From Brevibacillus sedimenti (GTDB lineage Bacteria > Bacillota > Bacilli > Brevibacillales > Brevibacillaceae), in the NCBI RefSeq assembly GCF_020923495.1, contig NZ_CP064048.1, positions 3,349,001-3,413,000 of the forward strand: 64,000 nucleotides of DNA. Reading direction: 5' to 3'. The notes under the pieces were generated by a model. It was given only the letters and a program-made list of their open reading frames with translations, was not told the DNA's origin and ran no database searches. Both the position numbers and the translations under genes were made by a program. Position 1 is the stretch's first letter. Each line of letters opens with the position of its first letter. This document shows positions 47,293-57,253 of this stretch, in pieces.

Positions 47293-48231
47293 TCAGCGAT
47301 GAATGTGCGGCTTCTCATCCGCAATCTGCGACCAGTACGGATATCCTTCGACGTCTCCGACAACCGTCAGCGCATAAGCTCCGACGCGGTTACCCAGCCT
47401 GACGGCGTCCCGGTACGACCAGCCTCTGATCAATCCCGACAGGAAACCGGCGGCAAAACCGTCTCCGGCCCCAATCGGGTCCACGATCTGCGGGACGGGA
47501 AATCCGTCGACGTACGCGCGTTCGTCTGCGGTCGCATAGTAAGCGCCGCGCTCGCCCAGCTTGACCACCACGGCCGCTGCCCCGTTTTTCCGCAATCGTT
47601 CGGCGATTTGCTCGGGAGCGTCTTCTCCCGTCAGCAGCCGGCCTTCCTCCCATCCGGGCAGGACGATGTCGCATTGGCCGGCGATGTCCATCAGCACGTT
47701 GCGCGCTTCGTCAGCGGGCCACAGCTTCAGCCGGATGTTGGGGTCGAATACGACGGTTACCCGATGCCGTTTCGCTTTTTCAATCGCCATGTACACGGTA
47801 TCCCGGCACGATGGACTGAGCGCCGGCGTAATCCCGGTGACGTGCAGAAACTTCGCCCGGGCAATCAACTCCTCGCGGACGTCCTCCGGCTGGAGGCAGC
47901 TGGCTGCCGATCCCCGGCGGTAATAGTACACGTTGGACTCGCGGGCAATTTGCCGCTCTTTGAAAAAGACGGCCGTGGGATGATCGGCGTCAAACACGAC
48001 GTGCGACGTATCGACCCCCTCGCCGCGAATCACATTGCGGATGTACAAGCCGAACTCGTCGTCACCGAGTCGGCTCACCCAGCTTACGTGATGGCCCAAC
48101 CGCGCGAGAGCGATTGCCACGTTGGACTCGGCACCGCCGATGGTTTTTTCAAAGTGGGTTGCGGAGCGGAGCGGTCCCGCCGAGACCGGAGTAAACAGCA
48201 CCATCGTCTCGCCAAAGGTGACTACGTCCAT
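47293..48231 (-). CDS. kdgK: 2-keto-3-deoxygluconate kinase (PfkB family)
   Basis: Sugar kinase that phosphorylates 2-keto-3-deoxy-gluconate/galactonate at C6. 312 residues with GGAESNVAIALARLGH (residues 32-47) and the PfkB signature DPIGAGDGFAAGFLSG near 250, whose Asp is the catalytic base. It overlaps the end of the U32-like gene by 10 bases and sits immediately upstream of the aldolase. Substrate (gluconate or galactonate derivative) is inferred from context. Confidence 0.9.
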   Translation of the reverse strand: MDVVTFGETMVLFTPVSAGPLRSATHFEKTIGGAESNVAIALARLGHHVSWVSRLGDDEFGLYIRNVIRGEGVDTSHVVFDADHPTAVFFKERQIARESNVYYYRRGSAASCLQPEDVREELIARAKFLHVTGITPALSPSCRDTVYMAIEKAKRHRVTVVFDPNIRLKLWPADEARNVLMDIAGQCDIVLPGWEEGRLLTGEDAPEQIAERLRKNGAAAVVVKLGERGAYYATADERAYVDGFPVPQIVDPIGAGDGFAAGFLSGLIRGWSYRDAVRLGNRVGAYALTVVGDVEGYPYWSQIADEKPHIHR

Positions 48232-49179
48232 GCGTGTTCACCTTTCATCGGCAGGGCAGGAACGGCCAATCCGGCGGCACCTTTTTCCGAAATCTTCAGA
48301 TCGGGCGCGTACCGTTGAATGATGTCGAGACCGATCCGGGCGCGGCGTACCCGCTCTCTGCACAAACTGATCGACGTCTGTTCCAAATGGCTGCCGGAGG
48401 GGTAGATGTTTGGCGAGTTGCGCAGGCCGAATTTGATGTAGACGGGAGCCGCCACCCGGATGATTTCCGGGATGTCGTAGTGGCGGATAAACCCGCCCAT
48501 GTCGTCCGGCGCTTCCACGTAAATGTCAATCGGGATGTCGACTGCTTGCCGGATCGCCGCCAGGCGCGGCAGCGAAAGGTCCGTCGGCACGTTGTACGTG
48601 CCGGCGCCGATTTGTTCCATCAGCCGGATCGATACGGGATTTGCCTGGCCCATCTGAACGGAAATCTTTACGAGCAGGTCGGGGGGCAGCTCGCCCAGTT
48701 TCTTGAACTCGTTGACCAGCCACAAGAGCCCCTCGTCCGCCACCAAAATGCTGCGGATGCCCGCCTGGCAGGCCCGCTTGATGTCTTCGATCGCATACGC
48801 CAGCTGATCCATACCCTGCACCCGCAGTCCGGCAATTTTTCCTGCACTGGCCCAGGTCATCGGCGTAATGTCCCAGGTGCCGCGCGGGCCGACGAACAGG
48901 CTCACCTCCAGCTTCTCCCGACGGCCAATCGCCGCCATCTGCTCAAGCTCGCGATCGGTCAGGAGCATGATCCCGCTGCCCTGTGAGATTCGGTGAATCG
49001 TCACGCCGTACGTTTCACACGCTTCCAGCACCGCTTCAAACGAGGCTGGCCCTTCCACGCTGGGAATTTCCACGCGATACTGGGCTCCGTCCGGAAATGT
49101 TTTTTTTTGAGCTGGGCAAATCGTGACAATCGCCTGCCGGAAACCCCAATCTCTCAAACACCGCACGAGTTTGTTTCAC
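48222..49179 (-). CDS. U32-peptidase-like TIM-barrel protein, frameshifted at an A9 run
   Basis: Protein resembling the U32 peptidase-like family, often found in sugar-acid clusters; activity unknown. The well-conserved body runs from FPDGAQYRVEIPSVEGPASF to the C-terminus KISEKGAAGLAVPALP. A normal N-terminus (from the GTG at 49179, with GGTGGAG six bases before it: VKQTRAVFERLGFPAG, then HDLPSS) reads in the neighbouring frame. The two join if the A9 run (T9 at 49100-49108) is read as A8, giving 318 residues. The other reading starts with a GTG at 49166 that has no ribosome site. An A9 tract could also allow polymerase slippage. Confidence 0.75.
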
Positions 49180-49198
49180 CTCTGTCTCCACCCTTTCC

Positions 49199-51394
49199 CT
49201 ACGATCTCTTCTGCAATCCATAGACGACGTCTGTAGTGTAGTCGAGCACGGCTTCCTCGAATACGCTGAGCGGAACCACGCCGTGTGCCGCATCGGTGTG
49301 TCCCGTCATGCGGTTGCTGGCCGCCACCTGTCTTTGCCGCGTCCGGATGGTGGCAAGCCGCCTGTCCGCCAGGGCCGCCCGCTCCGCTTTGACCTGCTCA
49401 AAGGAAAACTGGAGTCTGCCGCTGCGAAAAGCGGCTTGATTGACAAACTGGATCTGCCGCTCACGCAGATTCAGGTACAGGAGATCGCCCGTCTTCAGGT
49501 AGAGGATGCCTCCGCCCAGGCTGGCTTCCGGGGTCATGTGCCCGATCGCCGCTCCGTAGGTGACGCCGGAATAGCGTCCGTCGCTGATCAGCGTGGCCAG
49601 ACGTTTCAGGTTGCGGTTGGCGTTGATGTGCTGCATCGGCGTAAACATCTCGGGCATCCCGAACGCGACCGGCCCCTGCCCGGAGATGACGACGGCGATT
49701 TTCAGCACCCCATCCTCCACCATTCGGTCAAACAGCGCATCGTAGTCGAGCGTCTGCCAATCTTCCAGACGGTGAGGCGCATTGTGGCGGAGCACGGCCC
49801 GCAGGTTTTCCTCCGCGAAGCATTTCATTCGCTTCACCGTATCCAGCAAATGTGAATCCAGCAAATTGCGGTTGGCGTCATCCTCGTTTTCGTAATAGAG
49901 GACAAAGGCCACTTTCTTGTCAAACTCGTCAAGTTGGGCCGTCGTCATGCCGCTGATTTTCACGACGGCTGATTCAAAAAAGTTGCCGGTGAGCACATCC
50001 ACCCCGCTGAACGGCCGGCGCGGCCGGGAGAGAATGATCGGATTGTCCTTGACGCGGTCTGCAGGCAGGCGCGCCTGGTCAGCCAACCGTTCACGCCACG
50101 TCGTTCCCGTCACCGTAGGCGCATCCACATCCATCGGCACGCCGTTTTGCATCAGCTCGTAAAACAGCGTCTCCATCCCGCGGATACTGCCGCTGCAGCA
50201 CTGCACCGCCAGCGCGTAAATGTCGCGTCCCTGCGTCAGACTGTAATCAAACAGGTCGGGAACAGGGTATTCGTGGTGAATCTGGTCCAGATCCCACAGG
50301 CTGAACCTGTAGCCGCCATACAACATGGCCGCTACCAGGTGCATCATCAGGTTGGTTGATCCGCCCGACGCGCTGTGTATGCGGATCGCGTTTTTGATGT
50401 TGGCTGCCATCACATTGGCCACGCCAAACACCGGATCGTTGATCATCAGGGCAAGGCTGTCCACGGCCTGGTTCACCTGCTCCTGACTGGGCGGAGCAGT
50501 CAACAGCTCCACGGCCGGATGAACCAATCCCAGGCCGGCGACAAGATGGCGGGAACTGTTGCCCGTGCCGTTGAAGGCGCAGACCCCGCCGTTTGCGTCA
50601 CACGTGGCCACAGCCAGCCGCTTTTCGTACTCCTTGTGCGCCGCCTTGCTGATGATCCCCCTGTCCACCGCGCGTTCCAGCACGCCCTGAAACGCGGTGT
50701 TGGAGGAACACTGCAAAATGTAGGCCATCGCATCGCGCAAATCGTGCGCGATGTCGGACGCTCCCCGCTCTTCCGCCGCCGCGGCCACCTGCTCCAATTC
50801 GGCATACAGCTCGGCCGGGATCGTCCCCCCTTTCAGGACGTGGGCAGGAGCAAAAGTGGCAAAGAACGGCGCCTCGCCGCGGTACCGGCGAATCCGGTCG
50901 AGATGGGCCAGCGCACTGACCACGCCAAGCGGCTGTTTATCACAGCCCTGGATGACGAACGCCCCGTGGTAACTGTGCGCCTCGATCTGGTTGACCACCA
51001 TCTGGGCAACCGCGTTGCGGCTTTGCAGCGAATAGCTCATGCCTTGATTGCTCTGCGCGGTGCCGTCGCACATCACCGGCGTGGAAAAGGCAAACGGCAC
51101 GCCGCCATTCTGCCAGATGCGGATGGCGGCACGGGCGATCGTCACCCGATCCAGGATATGAGCCGGGTGATCGGGCGAACCGCCGATAATCGCGATGCGG
51201 GGGGCGTTTTCCTCCAGCCGGTTGTAGATTTCTTCCAACGTCCAGTCCGGCGCCGGACCGTCGTAGGCGGAACCGAGTATCTGTTTTGAACTGTCGAGCA
51301 GTCCCGCAACGCAAATCGGCTCGTTCGCTTTGCCTTGCACATTGTCCCGATACGGGTTGGTTTGATTATTGATCGGCGGAAATCGACGCGACAT
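49199..51394 (-). CDS. IlvD/Edd-family sugar-acid dehydratase, long form
   Basis: Fe-S dehydratase acting on a sugar acid. Key family motifs: CDGTAQSNQGMSYSL near residue 100, QGCDKQPLG near 145, CDANGGVC near 255 (cluster Cys), IHSASGGSTN near 340, LISDGRYSGVTYG and GHMTPEASLGGG near 620. It is 731 residues, longer than the roughly 570-655 of IlvD, Edd and YjhG/YagF types. Xylonate or another aldonate is a plausible substrate; unproven. ATG at 51394 follows AAGGAGG. It precedes the U32-like gene by 19 bases. Confidence 0.88.
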   Translation of the reverse strand: MSRRFPPINNQTNPYRDNVQGKANEPICVAGLLDSSKQILGSAYDGPAPDWTLEEIYNRLEENAPRIAIIGGSPDHPAHILDRVTIARAAIRIWQNGGVPFAFSTPVMCDGTAQSNQGMSYSLQSRNAVAQMVVNQIEAHSYHGAFVIQGCDKQPLGVVSALAHLDRIRRYRGEAPFFATFAPAHVLKGGTIPAELYAELEQVAAAAEERGASDIAHDLRDAMAYILQCSSNTAFQGVLERAVDRGIISKAAHKEYEKRLAVATCDANGGVCAFNGTGNSSRHLVAGLGLVHPAVELLTAPPSQEQVNQAVDSLALMINDPVFGVANVMAANIKNAIRIHSASGGSTNLMMHLVAAMLYGGYRFSLWDLDQIHHEYPVPDLFDYSLTQGRDIYALAVQCCSGSIRGMETLFYELMQNGVPMDVDAPTVTGTTWRERLADQARLPADRVKDNPIILSRPRRPFSGVDVLTGNFFESAVVKISGMTTAQLDEFDKKVAFVLYYENEDDANRNLLDSHLLDTVKRMKCFAEENLRAVLRHNAPHRLEDWQTLDYDALFDRMVEDGVLKIAVVISGQGPVAFGMPEMFTPMQHINANRNLKRLATLISDGRYSGVTYGAAIGHMTPEASLGGGILYLKTGDLLYLNLRERQIQFVNQAAFRSGRLQFSFEQVKAERAALADRRLATIRTRQRQVAASNRMTGHTDAAHGVVPLSVFEEAVLDYTTDVVYGLQKRS

Positions 51395-51417
51395 GGAATA
51401 TCCTCCTTCCAATCGTT

Positions 51418-52566
51418 CTACCATTCGGCCACACTGCCGTCCTCATGACGCCACACCGGGTTTTTCCAGTTGTGCCCCCTGCGCGCCGCCTCTTCCACCT
51501 TTTCTTCGTTGATGTCGATCCCCAAACCGGGGCCGCGCGGAATTTCTACATAGCCGTCCTTGTACGTAAACACGCTCGGATCGAGCAGATAATCGAGCAG
51601 ATCGCTGCCTTGGTTGTAGTGGATGCCCAGGCTTTGCTCCTGAATGACGGCATTTGGGGTACACGCGTCCACCTGCAGCGAAGAGGCCAGCGCGATGGGA
51701 CCGAGCGGGCAGTGCGGCGCGACGGCTACGTCAAACGCTTCCGCCATCGCGGCGATCTTTTTCACCTCAAGAATGCCGCCGGCGTGGGACAGATCGGGTT
51801 GAATGATGTCCACACAGCCGTCCATGAGAAGCTGCTTGAATCCCCAGCGGGTGTATTGACGTTCGCCTGTGGCGATCGGAATGGTGGTGTGGCGGGCGAT
51901 TTCGCGAAGTGCTTCATTGTTTTCGGGCAGCACCGGTTCCTCCAAAAACATCGGACGGTACGGCTCCAGTTCCTTGGCCAGCACTTTCGCCATCGCCTTG
52001 TGGACGCGGCCGTGAAAGTCAATGCCGATGCCCACGTCCTTACCGACTGCTTCCCGCACAGCGGCGATGCGGTCAACCACCGCCTCCACCTTGGCATGCG
52101 AGTCGATGTAGTTCATTTCCTCGGTGGCGTTCATCTTGACTGCGGTATAACCCGCCTCCACTTTTTCCTTTGCCGCCGCTGCCACGTCGCGGGGGCGGTC
52201 TCCGCCGATCCACGAGTAGACGCGTACCTTGTCACGCGCGGCTCCACCGAGCATTTGATAGACGGGCATGTTGTAGTACTTGCCGGCGATGTCCCACAGC
52301 GCCTGCTCGATCCCGGAGATGGCGCTGGTCAGGATCGGACCGCCGCGATAAAAGCCGCCCCGGTACAGCGTCTGCCAATGGTCTTCGATCCGCAGCGGCG
52401 ATTGGCCGATCAGGTAGTCGCTCAGCTCGCGGACGCACGCTTCCACCGTACCCGCCCTGCCTTCGACAATTGGCTCTCCCCAGCCAACGATGCCTTCGTC
52501 GGTTTCCACCTTTAGAAACAGCCATCGGGGTTCCACCCGATACAGCTTGAAGGCCGTGATCTTCAA
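51418..52566 (-). CDS. dgoD: D-galactonate dehydratase family protein (DgoD-type)
   Basis: Enolase-superfamily dehydratase making 2-keto-3-deoxy-galactonate. Starting from the TTG at 52566 (AGGTG six bases upstream) gives 382 residues beginning [15 protein letters not shown], exactly the length and N-terminus style of E. coli DgoD. Metal ligands Asp (GIDFHGRVH), Glu ([10 protein letters not shown]) and Glu ([10 protein letters not shown]) and the catalytic His residues (DFHGR and [10 protein letters not shown]) are present, and the C-terminus [11 protein letters not shown] matches. A GTG at 52575 is an alternative start. Confidence 0.93.
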   Translation of the reverse strand: MKITAFKLYRVEPRWLFLKVETDEGIVGWGEPIVEGRAGTVEACVRELSDYLIGQSPLRIEDHWQTLYRGGFYRGGPILTSAISGIEQALWDIAGKYYNMPVYQMLGGAARDKVRVYSWIGGDRPRDVAAAAKEKVEAGYTAVKMNATEEMNYIDSHAKVEAVVDRIAAVREAVGKDVGIGIDFHGRVHKAMAKVLAKELEPYRPMFLEEPVLPENNEALREIARHTTIPIATGERQYTRWGFKQLLMDGCVDIIQPDLSHAGGILEVKKIAAMAEAFDVAVAPHCPLGPIALASSLQVDACTPNAVIQEQSLGIHYNQGSDLLDYLLDPSVFTYKDGYVEIPRGPGLGIDINEEKVEEAARRGHNWKNPVWRHEDGSVAEW

Positions 52567-52581
52567 TCTGTTCACCTGCTT

Positions 52582-53844
52582 TCACGGATAATCGGCCGAA
52601 AAGTCCATCGGCAGCGGCTCGCTTACGACCTCGATATCGTCCCGCTGCTCTGCCTCGTGCAGCAGACTTTCGGAAATCCAGATGTCCTGTAAATGCAGCG
52701 TGTTTTTGATGCGGACGAGCCGGACACGGGTCAGGTCAAAAGCGTTGCACGTTTTGATCGCCGCTTTGACTGCCAGCTCGCCGGTATCGAGAAACATCGG
52801 CAGTTTGACCGTCCCGACGACGGTGCTGGTCAAGGCGTTGGCGTACCCTTTTTCCCAATCGATCGCCTCAAACACGGCCCGCGTGGTGATGTCGGCCAAT
52901 CCGATTCCGTTGGCGTTGCCGTGCGTTTTTTCGGTCAGACGGAGCACGACCGTGCGTGCCGCCTCCACGCCGCCGCTGGCATATGGCGTGGCATACCGGC
53001 CGGTGATGTTCGGGTCCATTCCGTCCCCGGAAATGTCTTTGCCGATCTCGTCTACCACCAGCACATCCAGCGGCGAGAAGGCAATTTTCGGCATCAGCGC
53101 CTTTGCCTCCAGCAGCAACTTTGGTTCCTCATCCACCAGCTTTTCCGCCGGGATGGCCACGATTTTCGCCGGACGGTCATAGGCATTCTCAATCGTGCCG
53201 ACGCCGAAGACGATCGGCGCTTTGGCGATCACCATTTTGGCCATCTCCAGCACGTGCTCGGCCATGTACTTGAAGCTGTAGGCGTGCGCGGCCTCCGCTC
53301 CCTTTTGCTTGCCAAGACCAATCGTGATCATTTTCAGCAAACCGCTCTCCACTGGACCGCGAAACGCCGTGTGCGGCTTGATCCGGTTGATCACCACAAT
53401 CTTGTCCGCGTGATACGCATGCTTGTCGGTGTAGACCGGCAGGCCGTTGGGCAGTCTGCCTACTTCCACCACATCCATGCTGGAGATGATCGGAGCCCCG
53501 ACAAATGCTTCCGTGACGCCGAGGGATTCCAATACCTCCCGCTGTCCTGCCGCCGTCGCTCCCCCGTGGCTGCCCATCGCCGGGACGAGAAACGGCTGCC
53601 CGCCGACTGACGCGATCGCCCTCACCACCTCCCTGACGATCGTGGGGATGTCTGCCACGCCTCTGCTGCCCACGGCAATGGCCACCCGATCCCCCGGCGC
53701 GATTCGCCGCAGCACACCCGCTTCCGTGATCGCCCGGCGAACCGCAGACGCCACATCGTCAATCTCCGGCGCGTGAAAGTGCTGCCGAACCTTGACCATC
53801 CGGGGAAGGGGGATGTCGCGGAGCAGTTCTTCCAAGATGCCCAT
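52582..53844 (-). CDS. LarA-like (lactate racemase domain) protein
   Basis: Member of the LarA/DUF2088-like group, whose best-known members are nickel-pincer racemases or epimerases of 2-hydroxy acids. A Rossmann-like region DRVAIAVGSRGVADIPTIV near residue 50, PAMGSHGGATAAGQREVLESLG near 90, and VINRIKPHTAFRGPVESGLLKM near 155 are recognisable. 420 residues from the ATG at 53844, with AAAGGAGG upstream. No larB, larC or larE gene for pincer synthesis is in the window. In this cluster it might epimerise an aldonate; inferred. Confidence 0.72.
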   Translation of the reverse strand: MGILEELLRDIPLPRMVKVRQHFHAPEIDDVASAVRRAITEAGVLRRIAPGDRVAIAVGSRGVADIPTIVREVVRAIASVGGQPFLVPAMGSHGGATAAGQREVLESLGVTEAFVGAPIISSMDVVEVGRLPNGLPVYTDKHAYHADKIVVINRIKPHTAFRGPVESGLLKMITIGLGKQKGAEAAHAYSFKYMAEHVLEMAKMVIAKAPIVFGVGTIENAYDRPAKIVAIPAEKLVDEEPKLLLEAKALMPKIAFSPLDVLVVDEIGKDISGDGMDPNITGRYATPYASGGVEAARTVVLRLTEKTHGNANGIGLADITTRAVFEAIDWEKGYANALTSTVVGTVKLPMFLDTGELAVKAAIKTCNAFDLTRVRLVRIKNTLHLQDIWISESLLHEAEQRDDIEVVSEPLPMDFSADYP

Positions 53845-53857
53845 GGCCGTTCCTCCT

Positions 53858-54904
53858 TTACTGTCTCGCCTTTTCCACCTGGTCGTACATCTCCTTGACG
53901 AGATCCTCGCCAAATTCCTTGGCGAACTTGTCGATCACCGGCTTGATGATCGCCTGCATGTTGGCCCGTTCTTCATCGGACACCTCATTGACCTCCATCC
54001 CGAGATTCTTTAGCTCTTCCAACGCTTTTCGGTTTTCCTCCCGGTTCACCTCGCGCTGGTAGGTGCCGGCTTCGACGGCCGCTTCCCTCAAAATCTGCTG
54101 CTCTTCCGGGGACAGCTTATCCCAGAACTTCTTGCTCACCAGGAAAACAAACGGCGTATAGACGTGCTTCGTCAGGCTCAGGTACCGCTGCACTTCGTCG
54201 TATTTGCTCGTCTTGATGGTCGCCAGCGGATTTTCCTGACCGTCCACGGTTTTGCTCTCCAGTGCGCTGAATACTTCCGAGAACGCCATCGGGGTGGGGT
54301 TGGCGCCCAGCGCCTGGAACGCTTCGAGGTGAACCTGGTTTTGCATCGTGCGAATCTTCAGACCCTTGAAGTCTTCTGCTATCCTTACCGGATGCTTGCT
54401 GTTGGTCAGGTGGCGAAACCCGTTTTCCCAATAGCCCAAGCCGATCAGGTTGTGTTCCGGCAGTTTCTCCAGCAGTTTTTGGCCGAGCGGACCGTCCAGC
54501 ACCGCGTCCGCTTCCTTTTCGTCTTGAAACACAAACGGAAAGTCAAAAATCCCGAATTCCTTGATCATGCCTACCAGCGGCGACGTGGATGGAATCGTAA
54601 TCTCCTGCAGTCCGCCCTGCAGCGCCTCGGTCATTTTTTTGTCGTCGCCGAGCTGGGCATCGTAAAAGGGCTGCACCTTCAGCTTTCCGCCGCTTTTCTG
54701 GCTGACAAGCTCGGCGAATTTTTTCAATCCTTTTCCTTCGGGATGTTCCTGGTTCAATCCAATTCCCGCCTTGATCGTCCGCTCCTGAATCCCGCCGGCC
54801 GCCGGTGATCCAGAAGAGGCGGTGCTGCCGCCGCCGCACCCGGCCAACAGCAGCAGCGCCGGCACGACACAGCTGATAATCCCGTGTTTCATCCATGATT
54901 TCAT
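53858..54904 (-). CDS. TRAP transporter solute-binding lipoprotein DctP (copy 1)
   Basis: Extracytoplasmic binding protein of a TRAP uptake system. A lipoprotein signal ends LLLAGC with Cys23; the mature DctP fold follows, including the ligand Arg of GLKIRTMQNQVHLEAF near 178 and the family's FSEVFSALESKTVDGQENPLATI. 348 residues from the ATG at 54904. It is separated from the dctQM genes by a dehydrogenase gene. Confidence 0.92.
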   Translation of the reverse strand: MKSWMKHGIISCVVPALLLLAGCGGGSTASSGSPAAGGIQERTIKAGIGLNQEHPEGKGLKKFAELVSQKSGGKLKVQPFYDAQLGDDKKMTEALQGGLQEITIPSTSPLVGMIKEFGIFDFPFVFQDEKEADAVLDGPLGQKLLEKLPEHNLIGLGYWENGFRHLTNSKHPVRIAEDFKGLKIRTMQNQVHLEAFQALGANPTPMAFSEVFSALESKTVDGQENPLATIKTSKYDEVQRYLSLTKHVYTPFVFLVSKKFWDKLSPEEQQILREAAVEAGTYQREVNREENRKALEELKNLGMEVNEVSDEERANMQAIIKPVIDKFAKEFGEDLVKEMYDQVEKARQ

Positions 54905-54937
54905 GCCCATTTCTCCCCTTTCCATTTGATCCATCGC

Positions 54938-55963
54938 TTACGCTTCAACCGCATCGCGGTTCGCCAGACCGTGTTCGTTCAAGCGGACCTTCTCTTTTAC
55001 CTGCGTGTTGACCAGGTATTGCGGATATTTTCCATACAGCAGAACATCGACGACCCCCATCGCCGCCTTCGTCCTCATTTCCGCGGCAGATTCCTCAGAA
55101 TACCAGGCGACATGCGGGGTGAGAATCACCTGTTCCATCGTCAGCAGGGGATTGTCCGGGGAGATCGGCTCCCGCTCGACCACGTCAAGTGCCGCTCCGG
55201 CAATCCGGCCTGTGCGCAGGGCGTCGATTAGCGCGCGTTCGTCAATGACCGGCCCGCGCGACGTGTTGATCACGACCGCGTGCGGTTTCATCGCGGCAAA
55301 CTGCTCGCTGCCCACCATGCCTTTCGTCTCTTTGGTCAGCGGAGCATGGACGGAGATGAAGTCGGCCAGCCGGCACAGCTCATCAAGGGAGACGAGCTGC
55401 ACCCCCTTTGCCTGCGCCAGCGTTTGCGGCACATACGGATCGTGGGCGATCACGCGCAGCCCGAGCGGCTTCACTTTCTCCGCCAGCGCCTGCGGAATCT
55501 TTCCGAACCCGATCAAGCCGAGCACTTTGCCGCGCAGGCGGTTGATCGGCTGCGTCACTTTGTAATCCCAGACGCCGCTTTTTACATGCGAATTGGCGAC
55601 AACCACCTTGCGCGTCCAGGCGAGCAGCAAGGCAAGGGCGTGATCGGACACTTCGTCCATGCAGTAATCGGGCACGTTGGCGACACAAATCCCGCTGTCT
55701 GTCGCCGCCTCGAGATCAATCGTATTGACCCCTACGCCGTACCGGGTGATCACCCGGCATTTCTGCAGGCTGTCGATCACCTTGCTCGTAATCGGCGCGT
55801 ACTGGTTGATCAGCGCGTCGGCATCGCGGCATGCCGCGATCACCTCTTCCTCCGTGCGGCATTGCGCCGGCACCAGCTCGAACCGCTCGCTGTCCAGCAC
55901 GCTTTCTTCATACCGCAAATCGCTGTACTCCCAATCGGTCACGACGACTTTCCACTTTTGCAT
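54938..55963 (-). CDS. D-isomer 2-hydroxyacid dehydrogenase, CtBP-like
   Basis: NAD-dependent reduction of a 2-keto acid, or the reverse. NAD-binding GLIGFGKIPQALA is near residue 150; catalytic Arg in INTSRGPVIDE near 235, Glu in VVEREPIS near 264, His in ILTPHVAWYSEES near 283. Overall order resembles the C-terminal-binding-protein branch. 341 residues. Between dctM and dctP copy 1, so a sugar-acid or tartronate-type 2-keto acid is the likely substrate; inferred. Confidence 0.88.
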   Translation of the reverse strand: MQKWKVVVTDWEYSDLRYEESVLDSERFELVPAQCRTEEEVIAACRDADALINQYAPITSKVIDSLQKCRVITRYGVGVNTIDLEAATDSGICVANVPDYCMDEVSDHALALLLAWTRKVVVANSHVKSGVWDYKVTQPINRLRGKVLGLIGFGKIPQALAEKVKPLGLRVIAHDPYVPQTLAQAKGVQLVSLDELCRLADFISVHAPLTKETKGMVGSEQFAAMKPHAVVINTSRGPVIDERALIDALRTGRIAGAALDVVEREPISPDNPLLTMEQVILTPHVAWYSEESAAEMRTKAAMGVVDVLLYGKYPQYLVNTQVKEKVRLNEHGLANRDAVEA

Positions 55964-55975
55964 GTTCGCTCCTCC

Positions 55976-57253
55976 TTACGTCAACCACTCTAATGGAACC
56001 GTCACCAGTGCAGGGAACAGAATCAACAGGACGAGAATCATGACCTCGACCAGCAAAAACGGCCAGACGCCTTTCATGATGTCTTCGATGCCGATCTTCC
56101 CGACGCCGCAGGCGACATTGAGCACGGTGCCGACGGGAGGGGTCAGCAGGCCGATGCAACTGTTCAGGATAAACAGGACGCCAAAGTAGATCGGATCAAT
56201 CCCGGCCTGTTCGATCACAGGCATCAGCACCGGCGTCAAAATCAAAATGGTCGGGGTCAGATCCATGGCTGTGCCGACCAGCAGAACCACCGCGTTGATC
56301 ACAATCAGCAGGAGCAGCGGATTGTCAACCAGCGGTCCCAGGAAGTCGGTCAGCGCTGCCGGGATATTGGCGACCGTGATCAACCAGGCGGACACCATCG
56401 CCGCTGCGGCGAGAAACATCACGACGCTGGTCGTCTTGGCGGCGGATACCAGAATGTCGTACAGTTGGGACAGCTTCAACTCCCGGTAAAAGACCAAGCC
56501 GACGAGCAGGGCGTAAAAAGCGGCGACAACCGCGGCTTCCGTCGGTGTAAACACACCACCGCGAAGCCCCCCGACGATGATCACCGGCAGCAGGAGTGCC
56601 CAGATTGCCCCTTTGGCCGCGGCCAGGATTTCTCTTAGCGACCGGCGCGGGTATGTCTCAAACCGGCCATTTCTGGCGATCACCCACCAGGTGATCATCA
56701 AGCCGACCCCGATGAGCAGTCCCGGCACAATGCCCGCCATGAACAGTTTTGTAATGGAGAGGCCGCTGGTCACGCCAAAGATGATCATCGGAATGCTGGG
56801 CGGGATGACAGGGGCGATAATCCCGCCGGCGGCGATCAACCCGGTGGAGCGGTTGCGGTCGTACCCCGCCTGCACCATCATCGGGATCAGGATCGCGCCG
56901 AGTGCGGCCGTGTCAGCCACGGCGGACCCGGACAGCCCGGCAAACATGATGCTTGCCAGGATCGCCACATAGCCCAATCCGCCGCGGATGTGCCCGACGA
57001 GCGCCAGCGCAAACTGGATGATGCGCTTGGAGATGCCCCCGGCGTTCATCAGTTCTCCGGCGAGGATGAAAAACGGAATCGCCATCAGCGGAAAGTTGTC
57101 CGCACCGTTGATCAGGTTTTGCGCGATGATTTGGCTGTCGAAGATGTCGAGGTAAATCATCAGGGCGACGCCGCTGAACAGCAGGGCAAACGCAATCGGC
57201 ATCCCCAGTGCCATCACTCCCAGCAGTGACCCGAGAAACACGCTCAGCGTCAT
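55976..57253 (-). CDS. TRAP transporter large permease DctM
   Basis: Twelve-helix membrane subunit that couples Na+ influx to substrate uptake. 425 residues, with GGISKRIIQFALALVGHIRGGLGYV near 70 and IPPSIPMIIFGVTSGLSITKLFMAG near 150, both typical of DctM. The ATG overlaps the dctQ stop. Confidence 0.95.
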   Translation of the reverse strand: MTLSVFLGSLLGVMALGMPIAFALLFSGVALMIYLDIFDSQIIAQNLINGADNFPLMAIPFFILAGELMNAGGISKRIIQFALALVGHIRGGLGYVAILASIMFAGLSGSAVADTAALGAILIPMMVQAGYDRNRSTGLIAAGGIIAPVIPPSIPMIIFGVTSGLSITKLFMAGIVPGLLIGVGLMITWWVIARNGRFETYPRRSLREILAAAKGAIWALLLPVIIVGGLRGGVFTPTEAAVVAAFYALLVGLVFYRELKLSQLYDILVSAAKTTSVVMFLAAAAMVSAWLITVANIPAALTDFLGPLVDNPLLLLIVINAVVLLVGTAMDLTPTILILTPVLMPVIEQAGIDPIYFGVLFILNSCIGLLTPPVGTVLNVACGVGKIGIEDIMKGVWPFLLVEVMILVLLILFPALVTVPLEWLT

